Source: Desulfovibrio desulfuricans
Lineage (GTDB): Bacteria > Desulfobacterota > Desulfovibrionia > Desulfovibrionales > Desulfovibrionaceae
Assembly (NCBI RefSeq): GCF_004801255.1
Contig: NZ_CP036295.1
Span: 1,053,001 to 1,117,000 of the forward strand
Direction of reading: 5' to 3'
Length of the DNA stretch: 64,000 nucleotides
The position numbers and the translations under genes are program-made. Numbering within the stretch: the stretch's first letter is position 1; each line of letters starts with the position of its first letter. Below, in pieces: positions 15,676 to 24,720 of this stretch. The notes beneath the pieces are model-generated. The model searched no databases. It was given only the letters and a program-made list of their open reading frames with translations, and was not told the DNA's origin.

Positions 15676-18240
15676 CTAATGATATTCGCCATTAAGAAAT
15701 TTGGTGGCGTAGGCCTGTACAGCGGCGTCGTCCACCATAAGCATATCCATCTGGCGGGTCATTATCAGGAGTCGTCCCAATTGATCCAGGCGCGCGCACA
15801 GCTCATGCCTTGGATATTTTTGGTAACGTGCCCGCAGTCTATCACCCGTTATCTCCACGGTAAAGCCCAGCTCCTTGAGGATAAGCCCGATGCAGTGCAC
15901 GCGCCGTACGCGCTGGGCGTTTGCCGCCGCGCCCCCGGCAAATTCAAAGCGTATGTAGTTTTTGCTCAGGGTCTCGCCGCACCAGCAGTCAAGGATGGCG
16001 TAGTGGTAGCCCACACGGGACGAGAAATTGAGGTAGCGGTCGGAGACAATGGCATAGCTGCGCTGACCAAAACGCGAGCAGCCCTCCTGGTTGCCGCCGA
16101 TGGCTGTTTGCCCCATTACGGAAAGGAACCCGCGCATGTTTACCGGCCTTGGCCCACGGGCCTGCACGGCGGGGTTGAGCATGCCGTCGAGCACGCACTT
16201 GAGCGGCGCGCTCAACACGTCGCCGGGCGTAACCTGACGCGACTCGGGGTTGCGCAGTCCGCCGCCGAGGTCGATGACATAAAGATCGAGCGGTACGGTG
16301 CACGCCAGTTTGCTGGCAACCCCTGCGCAGTGGTCTGTCACCCGGTCGGATATCTGGAACATCTGCGTGTAGCTCAGCTCGTGCACATAGCGCATGATGT
16401 CGTGCAGCGAGGTGCAGTGGCGGGGGGTAAACGTTTCGGCGCGCGGATCCACAAGGTGCAGCGGCAAAATGTAGGGCGCTATGCGGCGCAAAAGCACCAG
16501 CGCCGGGCTGCTGGCTTTGGTCTGGGGCCGTACCAGGCGCAGGGGCAGCAACTCCTGTACCTCGCCGTCAAAAACCCTGCCCGACAGCGCATCCACGGTA
16601 ACCACCTGCCCGTCGGCCAGAATGCTGGTTGCGCCCGGCAGATTCATGATGGTGGGCACGCCGAATTCGCGGCAGATAGACGCCATGTGTCCTGTGAGGC
16701 TGCCTGTTTCAGCTATGATGGCCGAGGCCCTGCGCATGGCCGCCATGGCGTTGGGCGACGAGTGGGCCAGCAGCATGACAGCGCCCTCGGGAAAGTGCGT
16801 CATGTCTTCACTCTCGCCCACATGCACAACGGGGCCGCAGCCCACGCCTCGCGCGGCCACATCGCCGCCTGAGATCAGGGGCCGCAGATGGCGCAGCGCC
16901 GGGGCGGAATGCTCTTCAGAGGCATTGTCCAGCCCCATGGGGCGGGTCTGCAGCAGCACGATCTGGTCGTCCTCGTCCACGGCCCATTCCATATCCTGCG
17001 GGTACTGATAGTGCCGTTCGAGCTCCATGACCATTTCGGCCAGTTTGCGCACCTGGTCGTCGCTGAGGCAGGGCACGTCGCGCAGGGCGTCGGGCACAGG
17101 CTCAAGCCGGTTGTCCACAAGGCCGCTCTTGGCGCGCACAAGGCGCAGGCGCATGGTTTTGTGGGCAATGGTGGCCATGGTGATTTTTTTTGTGGCGCGC
17201 GAGACAAGCCACTGGTCGGGAGTGCCCGATCCGTCCACCACCATTTCGCCCAGACCCCACAAACCGTTGATGACCGTGGCGTTGGAGCGCAGATCAACGG
17301 GGTGGCGCGAAAAGGCCACGCCTGCCGCCTTGGCCCGGACCATCTCAACGCAGCACAGGCCCATGCCCGTGGCGTCCAGGTCATATCCGTGTTCGGCGCG
17401 GTAGGCCAGCGCGCGTGGCGAAAACAGACTGGCAACGACCTTTTTAAAGGCGGGCAGCAGCTCCTGACGGGTGACGCCCAGGATGCTGCGGTACTGGCCC
17501 GCAAAAGACTGCACCCCGTCTTCGGCAATGGCGCTCGAGCGCAGGGCCACCACCACGTCCGCATCTTTGCCAAAGGCTGCGTCCCACTCTGCGGACAGGG
17601 CCCGCTCTACCTCTGCGGGGATGGGGGCCGCCAGCACCAGATTTTCTACCTGCTGCGAGATGTCGGCAATAAGCGAGGGCTTTTCGGGGTCAATGCATTT
17701 GAGCAGCGAGAAGAGGCTTTTGAACAACCCCGGCGTGCGCAGCAAAAAGAAGCTGCCTGCCCGGATGGTGATGGCAAAGCCGCGCGGCACAGGCATGGAC
17801 AGCATATTGCGCAGCTCGCCCAGGTTGGCGTTTTTGCCGCCGACGCTGTAGGCCATGCTGGCGTCGACCTCTGAAAGCGGCAGGGTATACTGCGGCACGT
17901 CGCCGCGGGCAAGCTGATCGAGCTCGTGCTCGATACGCGAGGCAATGGAATGTACGGCGCTGCCAAGCGATATGTCGCACTGACCTGACATTTCGCTCAA
18001 GGTGGAGGCCATGCGCTCGCAGTGAACGATGGCCCTGCGGGCCTGCTTGCGCACTTCGCTGGTTTCCATGTGCCTGTCGCCGCGCAGGGTGGCGTCCAGC
18101 CCGGCCATTACTCCGGCAAGATCCGCATTGGCCTGCAGCAGATCCTTGAATGAGGCATAACGTTTGTTAAAGGTTTCCATCGCCGCTTCGCGGCTGACGC
18201 GCGGGGCAATGCCAAACAGTTTTTTGAGCAGTGATGCCAT
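15676..18240 (-). CDS. PEP-synthase-like protein: ATP-grasp and phospho-His domains with an unknown C-terminal domain
   Basis: 854 residues. Residues 125-440 resemble the ATP-binding (PPDK_N) domain of PEP synthase: KNANLGELRNM, VALRSSAIAEDG with SFAGQY, GLGEMVV and QTRPMG. Residues 455-562 resemble the swivelling phosphohistidine domain, with the candidate catalytic His518 in GSLTGHMAS (the PEP synthase motif is usually GG-T-H-A). The PEP/pyruvate-binding TIM barrel expected next is missing; residues 570-854 are instead an unrelated domain I do not recognise (IDLGGGLRNPES, YAIVSDRYLNFSSRVGYH). Residues 1-120 are helical. It may be a phosphotransferase acting on another substrate. SD AAGGATG precedes the ATG. 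Confidence 0.8.
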   Translation of the reverse strand: MASLLKKLFGIAPRVSREAAMETFNKRYASFKDLLQANADLAGVMAGLDATLRGDRHMETSEVRKQARRAIVHCERMASTLSEMSGQCDISLGSAVHSIASRIEHELDQLARGDVPQYTLPLSEVDASMAYSVGGKNANLGELRNMLSMPVPRGFAITIRAGSFFLLRTPGLFKSLFSLLKCIDPEKPSLIADISQQVENLVLAAPIPAEVERALSAEWDAAFGKDADVVVALRSSAIAEDGVQSFAGQYRSILGVTRQELLPAFKKVVASLFSPRALAYRAEHGYDLDATGMGLCCVEMVRAKAAGVAFSRHPVDLRSNATVINGLWGLGEMVVDGSGTPDQWLVSRATKKITMATIAHKTMRLRLVRAKSGLVDNRLEPVPDALRDVPCLSDDQVRKLAEMVMELERHYQYPQDMEWAVDEDDQIVLLQTRPMGLDNASEEHSAPALRHLRPLISGGDVAARGVGCGPVVHVGESEDMTHFPEGAVMLLAHSSPNAMAAMRRASAIIAETGSLTGHMASICREFGVPTIMNLPGATSILADGQVVTVDALSGRVFDGEVQELLPLRLVRPQTKASSPALVLLRRIAPYILPLHLVDPRAETFTPRHCTSLHDIMRYVHELSYTQMFQISDRVTDHCAGVASKLACTVPLDLYVIDLGGGLRNPESRQVTPGDVLSAPLKCVLDGMLNPAVQARGPRPVNMRGFLSVMGQTAIGGNQEGCSRFGQRSYAIVSDRYLNFSSRVGYHYAILDCWCGETLSKNYIRFEFAGGAAANAQRVRRVHCIGLILKELGFTVEITGDRLRARYQKYPRHELCARLDQLGRLLIMTRQMDMLMVDDAAVQAYATKFLNGEYH

Positions 18241-18383
18241 GCGGACATCCTTGGTTGCGGTTTGCCTTTAAACCATGAACCGATGGTGCTGTACGCAGGA
18301 GCCATGCCCGTCGCTTTGCACCCTTTGCCTGATTACTGACCAGCGCGGCCTCGCAGCCGCTCCATGGCAAAGGGCAGCGTTCG

Positions 18384-21080
18384 CTAGCGCCCCTTGCCAA
18401 TGACCACGTAGCGTTGCGCCGGGCCTCGTCCCTCCTTGCGTACAAGCCCCTGCTGCACCAGTAGCTGCAGGTCGTACTGGGCGGTACGCATGGAAATATC
18501 CTTGCCCGCCAGCATCTGGTATTCCTGACGGCTAACACTGCCTGCGGCGGCAATGGCTGGCCATGCGTTCATGATGCGCCGGTTGAGCTTTTCCGCCGCT
18601 GCATGCCCGTTCAGCGATTCGTCCGGCTGCGCGGACGCGCCGGATTGCCGCGGGGCGTCTTGGCTTTGCCCCGGCAGGCTCCGGGCCTCCGCCAGCGGTT
18701 GCTCCGGCGCTGCAAGATTGCCCGTCAGCCCGTCGGGGTTGGCGGCATCTTCGGCGGGGGCGGCGGAGCAGAACCCCTGATCGCACGGGGCATCCTGCAA
18801 ATTGCGCGATTCCTGCCCTGCAGCAGAGGGCGTTTCGCTTTGCGGAGCCTCGTTCTGACTTTGAACTGCGTGACCCAGCTGTATATCTTCTGCAAAAAGA
18901 ATGCCGCCTTCGCAAAACGTCAGCGCCCGCGTAAGGGTGTTCTTGAGCTCGCGTACGTTGCCGGGCCAGTCGTATTCCATCAGTTTGGACATGGCCCCTT
19001 TGCTGATCTGGGGCAAGGTCGGGGGAACAGCGGCGGCGGTGGCTCCTGCCTCCGCCTTCAGCCGTGCTTTGGCCGCGAGCGCTTCTGACAGAAAATATAC
19101 GGTAAGTGAAGGGATGTCCGACTTGCGGTCGCGCAACGGCGGGGTATTGATGGTGATAACCGCCAGCCGGTAATACAGGTCTTCGCGGAACGAGCCTTTT
19201 TGCGAATCATCGATCAGCGAGGCGTTGGTGGCGGCGATGATGCGCGTATCAAACGGAACGTCTTCATCGCTGCCAAGAGGCCGGATGCGGCGGGTGGAAA
19301 GCGCCCGCAGCAGGGCCTGCTGCACCTTGGGGGCCGCATTGCCCACCTCGTCCAGCATAAGCGTGCCGCCCTGCGCGGTGAGAAAGGCCCCCTTGCGCGG
19401 TGCTCGGGCCTCGGTAAACGCGCCCTTAACATGGCCAAAAAGCGTATCCATGAGCAGGTTTTCGTCCAGCGCGCCGCAATTGATGGTGATGAACGGCCCG
19501 GCGCCCCTGGCGCTGAGCCGGTGTATGGCCTCCGACACCAGTTCCTTGCCTGTGCCGGTTTCGCCCACGACCAGCACGTCGGCCAGCACCTGCGAGGCTT
19601 TGCGCACGTTGTCGCACAGGGCAAGCATGGCTGGCGACGTGCCGATAAGCCCGTTGGTGGGCAGATCTTCAGGGTGGGGCAGGTCTGGCGCGGGTTCACG
19701 TTGCGCAAGGGCGTCGTCCTCCGCTGCCCGCAGGCGCCGCAACTCGGAGGAATGGTGCAACCGCTCCAGCAGGGAATTGATGCCGAGCTTGAGGCGCTCC
19801 AGCTCGCGAGGCAGTTGCGGCAGGTCAAGACTGGTATTGTCCCCTATGGAGTTGCGGCGTTCCAGCTCTTCCGTAACGGCGTTGAGCGAGCGCCCTGTCT
19901 GGCGCGCAAGCCACCACAGGCTCAGACCAAGCAACAACAAACCGCCCGCAAATGCGCTGGAATATATGCCCATAAGCTGCAAGCCCGTGCGCGTGCTGGT
20001 AAAGCTGGTGTCCAGCACCGCCAGACCGCCCAATACCTCCCGATCGCCCTCGGCCATGGGCCGGAAGGTGATGGGCGCGTAGCTTACGCGCTCAACACGC
20101 ATCTGGTTGTTGCTCCACAACGTCTGCTGCTGGTAGAGGGGCAGCTGCCCTGAGCGGCCCTCGTGCACGTCCGACACCATATCCCAGTAATTTACGTAGT
20201 CCGGAGCCGGGCGAAACGCCGTGGCAAAGCCGGGTCTGCCAAAGTCGCCAGTAAACCCGGCCCGCACGACGTCGGTGCCCAGGCTTTTTTGCAGCAGGTT
20301 TGCATCGGGTATTTCGGACTGAAAGAGCATCCAGCCGTAGCGGTCAAAAAACAGCGTGTGTATGCGGTCGGTTGGGGTCGTGGTGGCAATGGGGGCCTCG
20401 GGGGCGGAGTATTCTGAAATGATGTCGCGCAGCTCCCTCAGATCGAGCGACAGCATCAGGTGGCCAATAAAGCGGCCTGCATCATCATATACGGGCGTGG
20501 TGAAGCGCAGCACCTGCAGGGTGATGCTGCGCGTGCCGCCGTTGACGGGAACCATGGGGTACGTCGTTTCCAGCGGCTGCGCCAGGCTTACATAGCCCAG
20601 ACGCATGTCGCCCGAGCCGGTGTGGAATGGGCTGGATGCGCTGGCCAGCGCCTGCTGCATGGGCACGTTGACCACTTCATTGCCTGTGTTGATCAGCAGG
20701 TAGCGGCTTTCCGGCACGGGGCTTTCAAAGGCGACTTCTCGATAACGTACGCCCTCCGCCCGTGCCCTGTATCTGAGCCGGTTGAGCATGTCTTCCTGGT
20801 TCATGGAACCAGCCGCGAGTATCAGCAGCTCGTTGCGCGTTTCTTCCAGGATTTTCTCAAGCGCAAGGCACATGGCTTGTGATTGGAGTTGCGCATTGCG
20901 TGCAATTGCACGATCGAGAATGGACTCGATATTGCTGCCGGTGACGGCAAAAATAATCAGCAATACCAGCGCCAGAAGCGGCAGGCCAAGCATGAGCATG
21001 CGGCTTGCCAGGCTGCGGTTCATAAAGAACGCAGCGAATTCCAGCGAGTTGCCCTGGGGAAGTGTTCTGTATAAACGCAT
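18384..21080 (-). CDS. Membrane-bound sigma-54-dependent activator with periplasmic sensor and winged-helix C-terminus
   Basis: 898 residues. Membrane segment 1 (about 28-47), a periplasmic Cache-like sensor region (about 50-360), membrane segment 2 (about 368-390), a HAMP-like linker, then an AAA+ domain with Walker A GETGTGKE, Walker B GGTLMLDEVG and the arginine-finger region. The sigma-54 contact loop reads GAFTEA where GAFTGA is normal. The usual Fis-like helix-turn-helix is absent; the last 65 residues look like a winged helix (SVSRQEYQMLAG, TAQYDLQLLVQQGLVRKEGRGP). A Ser/Pro/Gln-rich linker (about 735-830) precedes it. GGGGAG before ATG 21080 sets the start. The divergent neighbour has a -24/-12 promoter, its likely target. 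Confidence 0.88.
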   Translation of the reverse strand: MRLYRTLPQGNSLEFAAFFMNRSLASRMLMLGLPLLALVLLIIFAVTGSNIESILDRAIARNAQLQSQAMCLALEKILEETRNELLILAAGSMNQEDMLNRLRYRARAEGVRYREVAFESPVPESRYLLINTGNEVVNVPMQQALASASSPFHTGSGDMRLGYVSLAQPLETTYPMVPVNGGTRSITLQVLRFTTPVYDDAGRFIGHLMLSLDLRELRDIISEYSAPEAPIATTTPTDRIHTLFFDRYGWMLFQSEIPDANLLQKSLGTDVVRAGFTGDFGRPGFATAFRPAPDYVNYWDMVSDVHEGRSGQLPLYQQQTLWSNNQMRVERVSYAPITFRPMAEGDREVLGGLAVLDTSFTSTRTGLQLMGIYSSAFAGGLLLLGLSLWWLARQTGRSLNAVTEELERRNSIGDNTSLDLPQLPRELERLKLGINSLLERLHHSSELRRLRAAEDDALAQREPAPDLPHPEDLPTNGLIGTSPAMLALCDNVRKASQVLADVLVVGETGTGKELVSEAIHRLSARGAGPFITINCGALDENLLMDTLFGHVKGAFTEARAPRKGAFLTAQGGTLMLDEVGNAAPKVQQALLRALSTRRIRPLGSDEDVPFDTRIIAATNASLIDDSQKGSFREDLYYRLAVITINTPPLRDRKSDIPSLTVYFLSEALAAKARLKAEAGATAAAVPPTLPQISKGAMSKLMEYDWPGNVRELKNTLTRALTFCEGGILFAEDIQLGHAVQSQNEAPQSETPSAAGQESRNLQDAPCDQGFCSAAPAEDAANPDGLTGNLAAPEQPLAEARSLPGQSQDAPRQSGASAQPDESLNGHAAAEKLNRRIMNAWPAIAAAGSVSRQEYQMLAGKDISMRTAQYDLQLLVQQGLVRKEGRGPAQRYVVIGKGR

Positions 21081-21093
21081 AGTGCTCCCCTAT

Positions 21094-21111
21094 TTGCGCA
21101 AAAAAGCGCAA
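21094..21111. promoter_or_regulatory. Candidate upstream activator site of the sigma-54 promoter
   Basis: TTGCGC-AAAAAA-GCGCAA is a perfect inverted repeat, about 100 bp upstream of the -24/-12 promoter, which is the usual distance of enhancer sites. A related half-site (CGCGCAAAAA) lies near 21160. Binding by the divergent activator is inference. Confidence 0.45.
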
Positions 21112-21206
21112 TCTTGAGGACGAGTATAAAAAACAATGCCGGTTGAGACAAGAATTTTCGCGCAAAAATGGCAGATATTCCGCAATTACCGGCAAAAATT
21201 ATGCAA

Positions 21207-21222
21207 TGGCACGAGCATTGCT
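21207..21222 (+). promoter_or_regulatory. Sigma-54 (-24/-12) promoter of the TauE cluster
   Basis: TGGCACGAGCATTGCT matches the consensus TGGCACG-N4-TTGC(A/T) at every position. The transcript would start near 21234, about 105 bases before the first gene at 21340. A sigma-54 activator is encoded divergently. Confidence 0.88.
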
Positions 21223-21339
21223 ACTAATTTCACATTCGAGGCAACGAGGCGATGCCCAAGCCGTCTGGCTGGGGTCGCAAGTGGATGAAAGGCAAGTTGC
21301 GGAAGCAGTGGGAAGTCAAATCTTGACGTGGAGGATGTT

Positions 21340-21642
21340 ATGAAAAAGATGCAGAGGCTCTGGACATGGCTTGTCGGGTGCGCGCTAATGATTGCGGCCT
21401 TGCCATGTGTTGCGCTTGCAGCGGGCGGCAAGGCAGCCAACGTGGTTGTTGTGGCCGATACGCGCAAGCTTGACGGCATATTGTATTGGTGGGCTGAGAT
21501 GTATAATGAAAGTCATTTCTTTTTTGCCATTCTGACCATGGCCATCATTCCGGTTACAGGCTGCATATTGGGTTGGCTGGCAGATATCGTCATGACGCAC
21601 ATGGGCATCGACCTCAGGCACCGCGAAATCTCCGAGAAGTAG
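21340..21642 (+). CDS. Small membrane protein at the head of the TauE cluster
   Basis: 100 residues. A signal peptide-like segment (about 8-28, ending ALAAGG) is followed by one membrane segment (about 60-82, FFFAILTMAIIPVTGCILGW). The aromatic stretch LYWWAEMYNESHFFF lies on the outer side. I do not recognise a family. GGAGG five bases before ATG 21340 fixes the start; a GTG at 21328 is less likely. It is the first gene after the sigma-54 promoter and ends 16 bases before the TauE-like gene. Confidence 0.8.
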   Translation: MKKMQRLWTWLVGCALMIAALPCVALAAGGKAANVVVVADTRKLDGILYWWAEMYNESHFFFAILTMAIIPVTGCILGWLADIVMTHMGIDLRHREISEK

Positions 21643-21658
21643 TCGGAAGGAGGCAAGT

Positions 21659-22723
21659 ATGGACTGGATGTATCTTTTGATGCCCATCTCCGGCGTTTAC
21701 ATTTTCTGGCCGGGCCTTGTCATTCTCGGCTTGGGCGTGGGCATTATCGGTGGTTTTTTTGGTATGGGCGGCGCTTGGATGGTCACCCCCGGTCTGAACA
21801 TCCTCGGTTTCCCCATGGCCTTTGCCATTGGCACCGACGTGGCGCAGATGGCGGGTAAATCGCTTATCTCCACCATGCGGCATGGCAAGTTTGGCAACGT
21901 GGACTACGGCTTGGGCCTGACCATGCTGGTCGGCACCATCGTGGGCGTGGAAATTGGCGCGCAGATGGTTATGTGGCTTGAACGCCTCGGCTCGGTCGAC
22001 AAGGTCGTGCGCTGGCTGTACGTTGTTCTGCTCGTGTTGCTGGCCTGGCTTGTATTTCACGACATCGCCGCGCGCCGCAGAAAGGAACGTGAAGCCAAGG
22101 CGCAGCACCGTGAGCTTGACAGCACGGCCACCGGCGTTGACTGGGCCACCCGCCTGCACGCCATCAAGATCCCGCCTGTCGTCCATTTTACGCATGCCAA
22201 CATCACCTGCTCCGCGTGGCTGCCCATCATCGTCAGCTTCTTCACCGGCTGGCTGGCTGGCATCCTCGGCATCGGCGGCGGTCTTATCCGCATGCCCGCC
22301 CTGGTGTATCTTGTGGGCTGCCCCACCCATCTGGCGGTGGGTACGGACCTCTTTGAAGTCGCCATCTCCGGCCTCTACGGCGCGGCTTCGTACGCATACA
22401 AGGGCCGCGTGGAACTGCTTGCCGCCCTCGTCATGCTGTGCGGCGCAGCCGTCGGCGCGCAGATCGGCGTTGTGGCCACCAAGTATGTAAAGGGTTACGG
22501 TATCCGCTTTGTGTTCGGTCTGGCCGTTGTGGGCTGTCTTATTTCGGTTCTGTGCAAGCTGCTCCAAGCTGAATTCCCGGCATGGGGCTGGCTGCTCGGA
22601 CCGGCTGCTACCGTTGACGTGCTCGGTTTTGTGACGGCTATCTCCCTTTACATAACCGTCAAGATGGTGCAGGGCGCCAAGGCGGAAATTGCCGCCAAGA
22701 AGAACCAGCCCGCGGCCAACTAA
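21659..22723 (+). CDS. TauE/SafE-family sulfite/organosulfonate exporter-like permease
   Basis: 354 residues, about 8-9 membrane segments. The TauE/SafE pattern is clear as two related halves: GVGIIGGFFGMGGAWMVTPGLN (about residues 22-44) and GWLAGILGIGGGLIRMPALVYLVG (about 198-220), each followed by a conserved P..AIGTD / LAVGTD motif. The family is associated with export of sulfite or sulfoacetate and related anions; the substrate is not fixed here. A hydrophilic loop (about 125-175) separates the halves. AGGAGG precedes the ATG. Second gene of a sigma-54-controlled cluster. Confidence 0.88.
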   Translation: MDWMYLLMPISGVYIFWPGLVILGLGVGIIGGFFGMGGAWMVTPGLNILGFPMAFAIGTDVAQMAGKSLISTMRHGKFGNVDYGLGLTMLVGTIVGVEIGAQMVMWLERLGSVDKVVRWLYVVLLVLLAWLVFHDIAARRRKEREAKAQHRELDSTATGVDWATRLHAIKIPPVVHFTHANITCSAWLPIIVSFFTGWLAGILGIGGGLIRMPALVYLVGCPTHLAVGTDLFEVAISGLYGAASYAYKGRVELLAALVMLCGAAVGAQIGVVATKYVKGYGIRFVFGLAVVGCLISVLCKLLQAEFPAWGWLLGPAATVDVLGFVTAISLYITVKMVQGAKAEIAAKKNQPAAN

Positions 22724-22736
22724 GAGGAGGCACGCC

Positions 22737-23333
22737 ATGAAAATTCGTAACCTAATGCTTATGCTGGCGATGGCCTTCTCGGTCGCAATGCTCACCGGCT
22801 GCAACTTTGACGGGGGCGTGGAACAGGGCCGCTGCGTGGCCTATGACGCCAACGCCCAAACCCTCACCATCGTGGTGGACGTGACGCACGACCAGTTTAA
22901 CCCGCACTACAGCGGCGGCACGCATACCTTCAAGCTGCCTGTGGAATCCAAGGACATGGGGCCGGTACCCGCCGTCGGCGGCCGCCTGATGATCGACACC
23001 GCCAAGAACACCGTGCTGGTGTATGACCAAAAGACCAGCAGCGTGCGTGAAGTGTCCGTGCAGTTTACCGATGTGGAAAAGAACGTGGGCTCCGACCATC
23101 CCAAGGTCAAGGGCAAGACCTTCCCCGTCATCGACAAGGAACAGCAGACCGTGACCGTGTACTCTGGCCGCCAGAAGTCGCTGCTCACTTTCAAGATTCC
23201 TGCCGACGCACAAGACCTGCCCGCGTATGTGTGGACTGCTGGCGACGAAATGCGCATCGCCTTCAGAAATGCTGAAAAGACTCAGGCCATACGCGTCATG
23301 AACGTGACCAAGACCAACATCTTCAAGAAGTAA
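22737..23333 (+). CDS. Putative lipoprotein of the TauE cluster
   Basis: 198 residues. A type II signal peptide with lipobox LTGC (Cys22) predicts a lipid-anchored periplasmic protein. The mature part is beta-rich with repeated phrases (AYDANAQTLTIVVD, VIDKEQQTVTVYSG). I do not recognise a function; similar proteins seem confined to Desulfovibrio-like bacteria. GAGGAGG before ATG 22737 sets the start, 13 bases after the TauE-like gene. It may bind or sense the transported anion, but that is guesswork from context. Confidence 0.82.
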   Translation: MKIRNLMLMLAMAFSVAMLTGCNFDGGVEQGRCVAYDANAQTLTIVVDVTHDQFNPHYSGGTHTFKLPVESKDMGPVPAVGGRLMIDTAKNTVLVYDQKTSSVREVSVQFTDVEKNVGSDHPKVKGKTFPVIDKEQQTVTVYSGRQKSLLTFKIPADAQDLPAYVWTAGDEMRIAFRNAEKTQAIRVMNVTKTNIFKK

Positions 23334-23360
23334 ACCCCAGGGTGACTACCCCCACCCTGC

Positions 23361-23391
23361 GCGCCGGAGCGGTTCTGCTCCGCTCCGGCGC
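23361..23391 (+). terminator. Strong hairpin inside the TauE cluster
   Basis: GCGCCGGAGCGG (23361) pairs perfectly with CCGCTCCGGCGC (23380), loop 7 bases, with no T-run. It lies between gene 3 and gene 4 of the cluster and may cut transcription partly or protect the upstream mRNA. Confidence 0.6.
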
Positions 23392-23430
23392 ACCCTTGAA
23401 CGGAGTGGGGCAAGCACCCAGGAGAACGCT

Positions 23431-23742
23431 ATGAACAGCTACCGTCAGACCCTTTATTCAGGCATAATCCGCGTGGCTGCCAACGCCATCATGGTGGCAG
23501 CCGTTTTCGTGGGCATGTATCAGTCTGCCCGCAGTGCCGGGGCCTCGGAACTGGTGTTTTGCGCATGGTTTTTTGGCATTACCGTGCCCGCATGGGCGGG
23601 CGCCTTCTGGCTTACCCGGCTGGTGCGCCGCAAGTACCCCGCCGAATTTCAGAGCCTTGTGGAATTGCCCAGGCTTGGGCAGCGGCTGGTGAGCTGGCAT
23701 GTGGGCGATGCCGCCGCAAACCTTGCTTTGGTGCGCAGATAG
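23431..23742 (+). CDS. Small two-segment membrane protein of the TauE cluster
   Basis: 103 residues with two predicted membrane segments (about 12-32 and 40-62) and a basic, cytoplasmic C-terminal half (RLVRRKYPAEFQSL). I recognise no family. AGGAGAACGCT precedes the ATG. It follows a strong hairpin by 40 bases and is followed closely by the next membrane-protein gene, so genes 4 and 5 may form a sub-unit of the operon with lower expression. Confidence 0.75.
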   Translation: MNSYRQTLYSGIIRVAANAIMVAAVFVGMYQSARSAGASELVFCAWFFGITVPAWAGAFWLTRLVRRKYPAEFQSLVELPRLGQRLVSWHVGDAAANLALVRR

Positions 23743-23800
23743 CGGGGGCAACAGCATGTCGTGCACTTTGACCATACCACAGGCAGGCAGGAAGGAACCC

Positions 23801-24697
23801 ATGGGGGAACTAATCGATTCCAGGGGTTGGCAGGTATGCAGGCAGATACGTTACCGCCAGCGGTATTGGGGCGTGCTCTGCGCCGTGCTGCTGGGGTTTG
23901 TCATGCTGGGCATGCTTGACGGGCTGCAGGGGCTGGTGCGGTCTGGCGCGGACGTTATCGAGGTGCTGCCCGGCGGCAGCGTGCCCATATCTGGCCCGTT
24001 GACTATCAAAAACCCCGTCAACAGCGACCTCAACGCGCAGTTTACCCCAGCAAATCCTTCGCTTGTCTATGATCTGGAAGGTTTCTTTGCCGGCTACTGG
24101 TTTGGCAACGGCATGTGGCGCGCGCATGTGCGCGCAGCTGGCGTGGTTGAACCCGGCAGCTACAGTCTCAAGGTCACCTTCAGGGGCGCGCCCGCAAGCA
24201 CCACGCAAAACTATAAAATTACGGTGTATGCTGACGACGCCGCCATGCGTGCGGCCTCAACCTCGTATTTGCGGCGTATTACAGGCTACAACCCCTTTGT
24301 GCTGGCCGCTGGCTGCGGCGGGCTGGCCCTGCTGGTCGGGGTGATGGTGTACAGGCTGGGCTGCCGCTACATACGGCAGCTCACAAGCCTGGGCTGCGGC
24401 GAAATTGTGCGCGTGCAGCCAGATAAGACCAATGCTTCGCAGGCGCGGCCCGGCCAGGTTTTGTGCCTGCTCTATGGGCTGCGCGCCCCAGCGGCTGGCG
24501 CACTGTGCGCGGTGTACGACGCCCAGGGGATGCACATTGGTCATGCCCGCGCGGTGGCGGCCAACAAGGGCACGCTTGAGCTGAATTTTGATTCGTTTTC
24601 TTCCCCGGCGGCGGATGCCGGTGTAACGCATGACGCCGTCCGTCCTGGCTGCCTTGTCCAATTGCGGCCCCCAAAGCCGCTCTCTCCTCCGGACTAG
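23801..24697 (+). CDS. Membrane protein with large periplasmic domain, end of the TauE cluster
   Basis: 298 residues. Membrane segment 1 (about residues 20-42), a periplasmic domain of about 110 residues (ISGPLTIKNPVNSDLNAQF; SYSLKVTFRGAPAS), membrane segment 2 (about 160-183), then a cytoplasmic domain of about 110 residues with a beta-barrel look (GEIVRVQPDKTNASQ). No family is recognised. AGGAAGGA before ATG 23801 supports this start; the frame is open from ATG 23756. It is the last gene before a terminator. Confidence 0.72.
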   Translation: MGELIDSRGWQVCRQIRYRQRYWGVLCAVLLGFVMLGMLDGLQGLVRSGADVIEVLPGGSVPISGPLTIKNPVNSDLNAQFTPANPSLVYDLEGFFAGYWFGNGMWRAHVRAAGVVEPGSYSLKVTFRGAPASTTQNYKITVYADDAAMRAASTSYLRRITGYNPFVLAAGCGGLALLVGVMVYRLGCRYIRQLTSLGCGEIVRVQPDKTNASQARPGQVLCLLYGLRAPAAGALCAVYDAQGMHIGHARAVAANKGTLELNFDSFSSPAADAGVTHDAVRPGCLVQLRPPKPLSPPD

Positions 24698-24720
24698 GCA
24701 GGCTGGCCGAACGGTCATCC

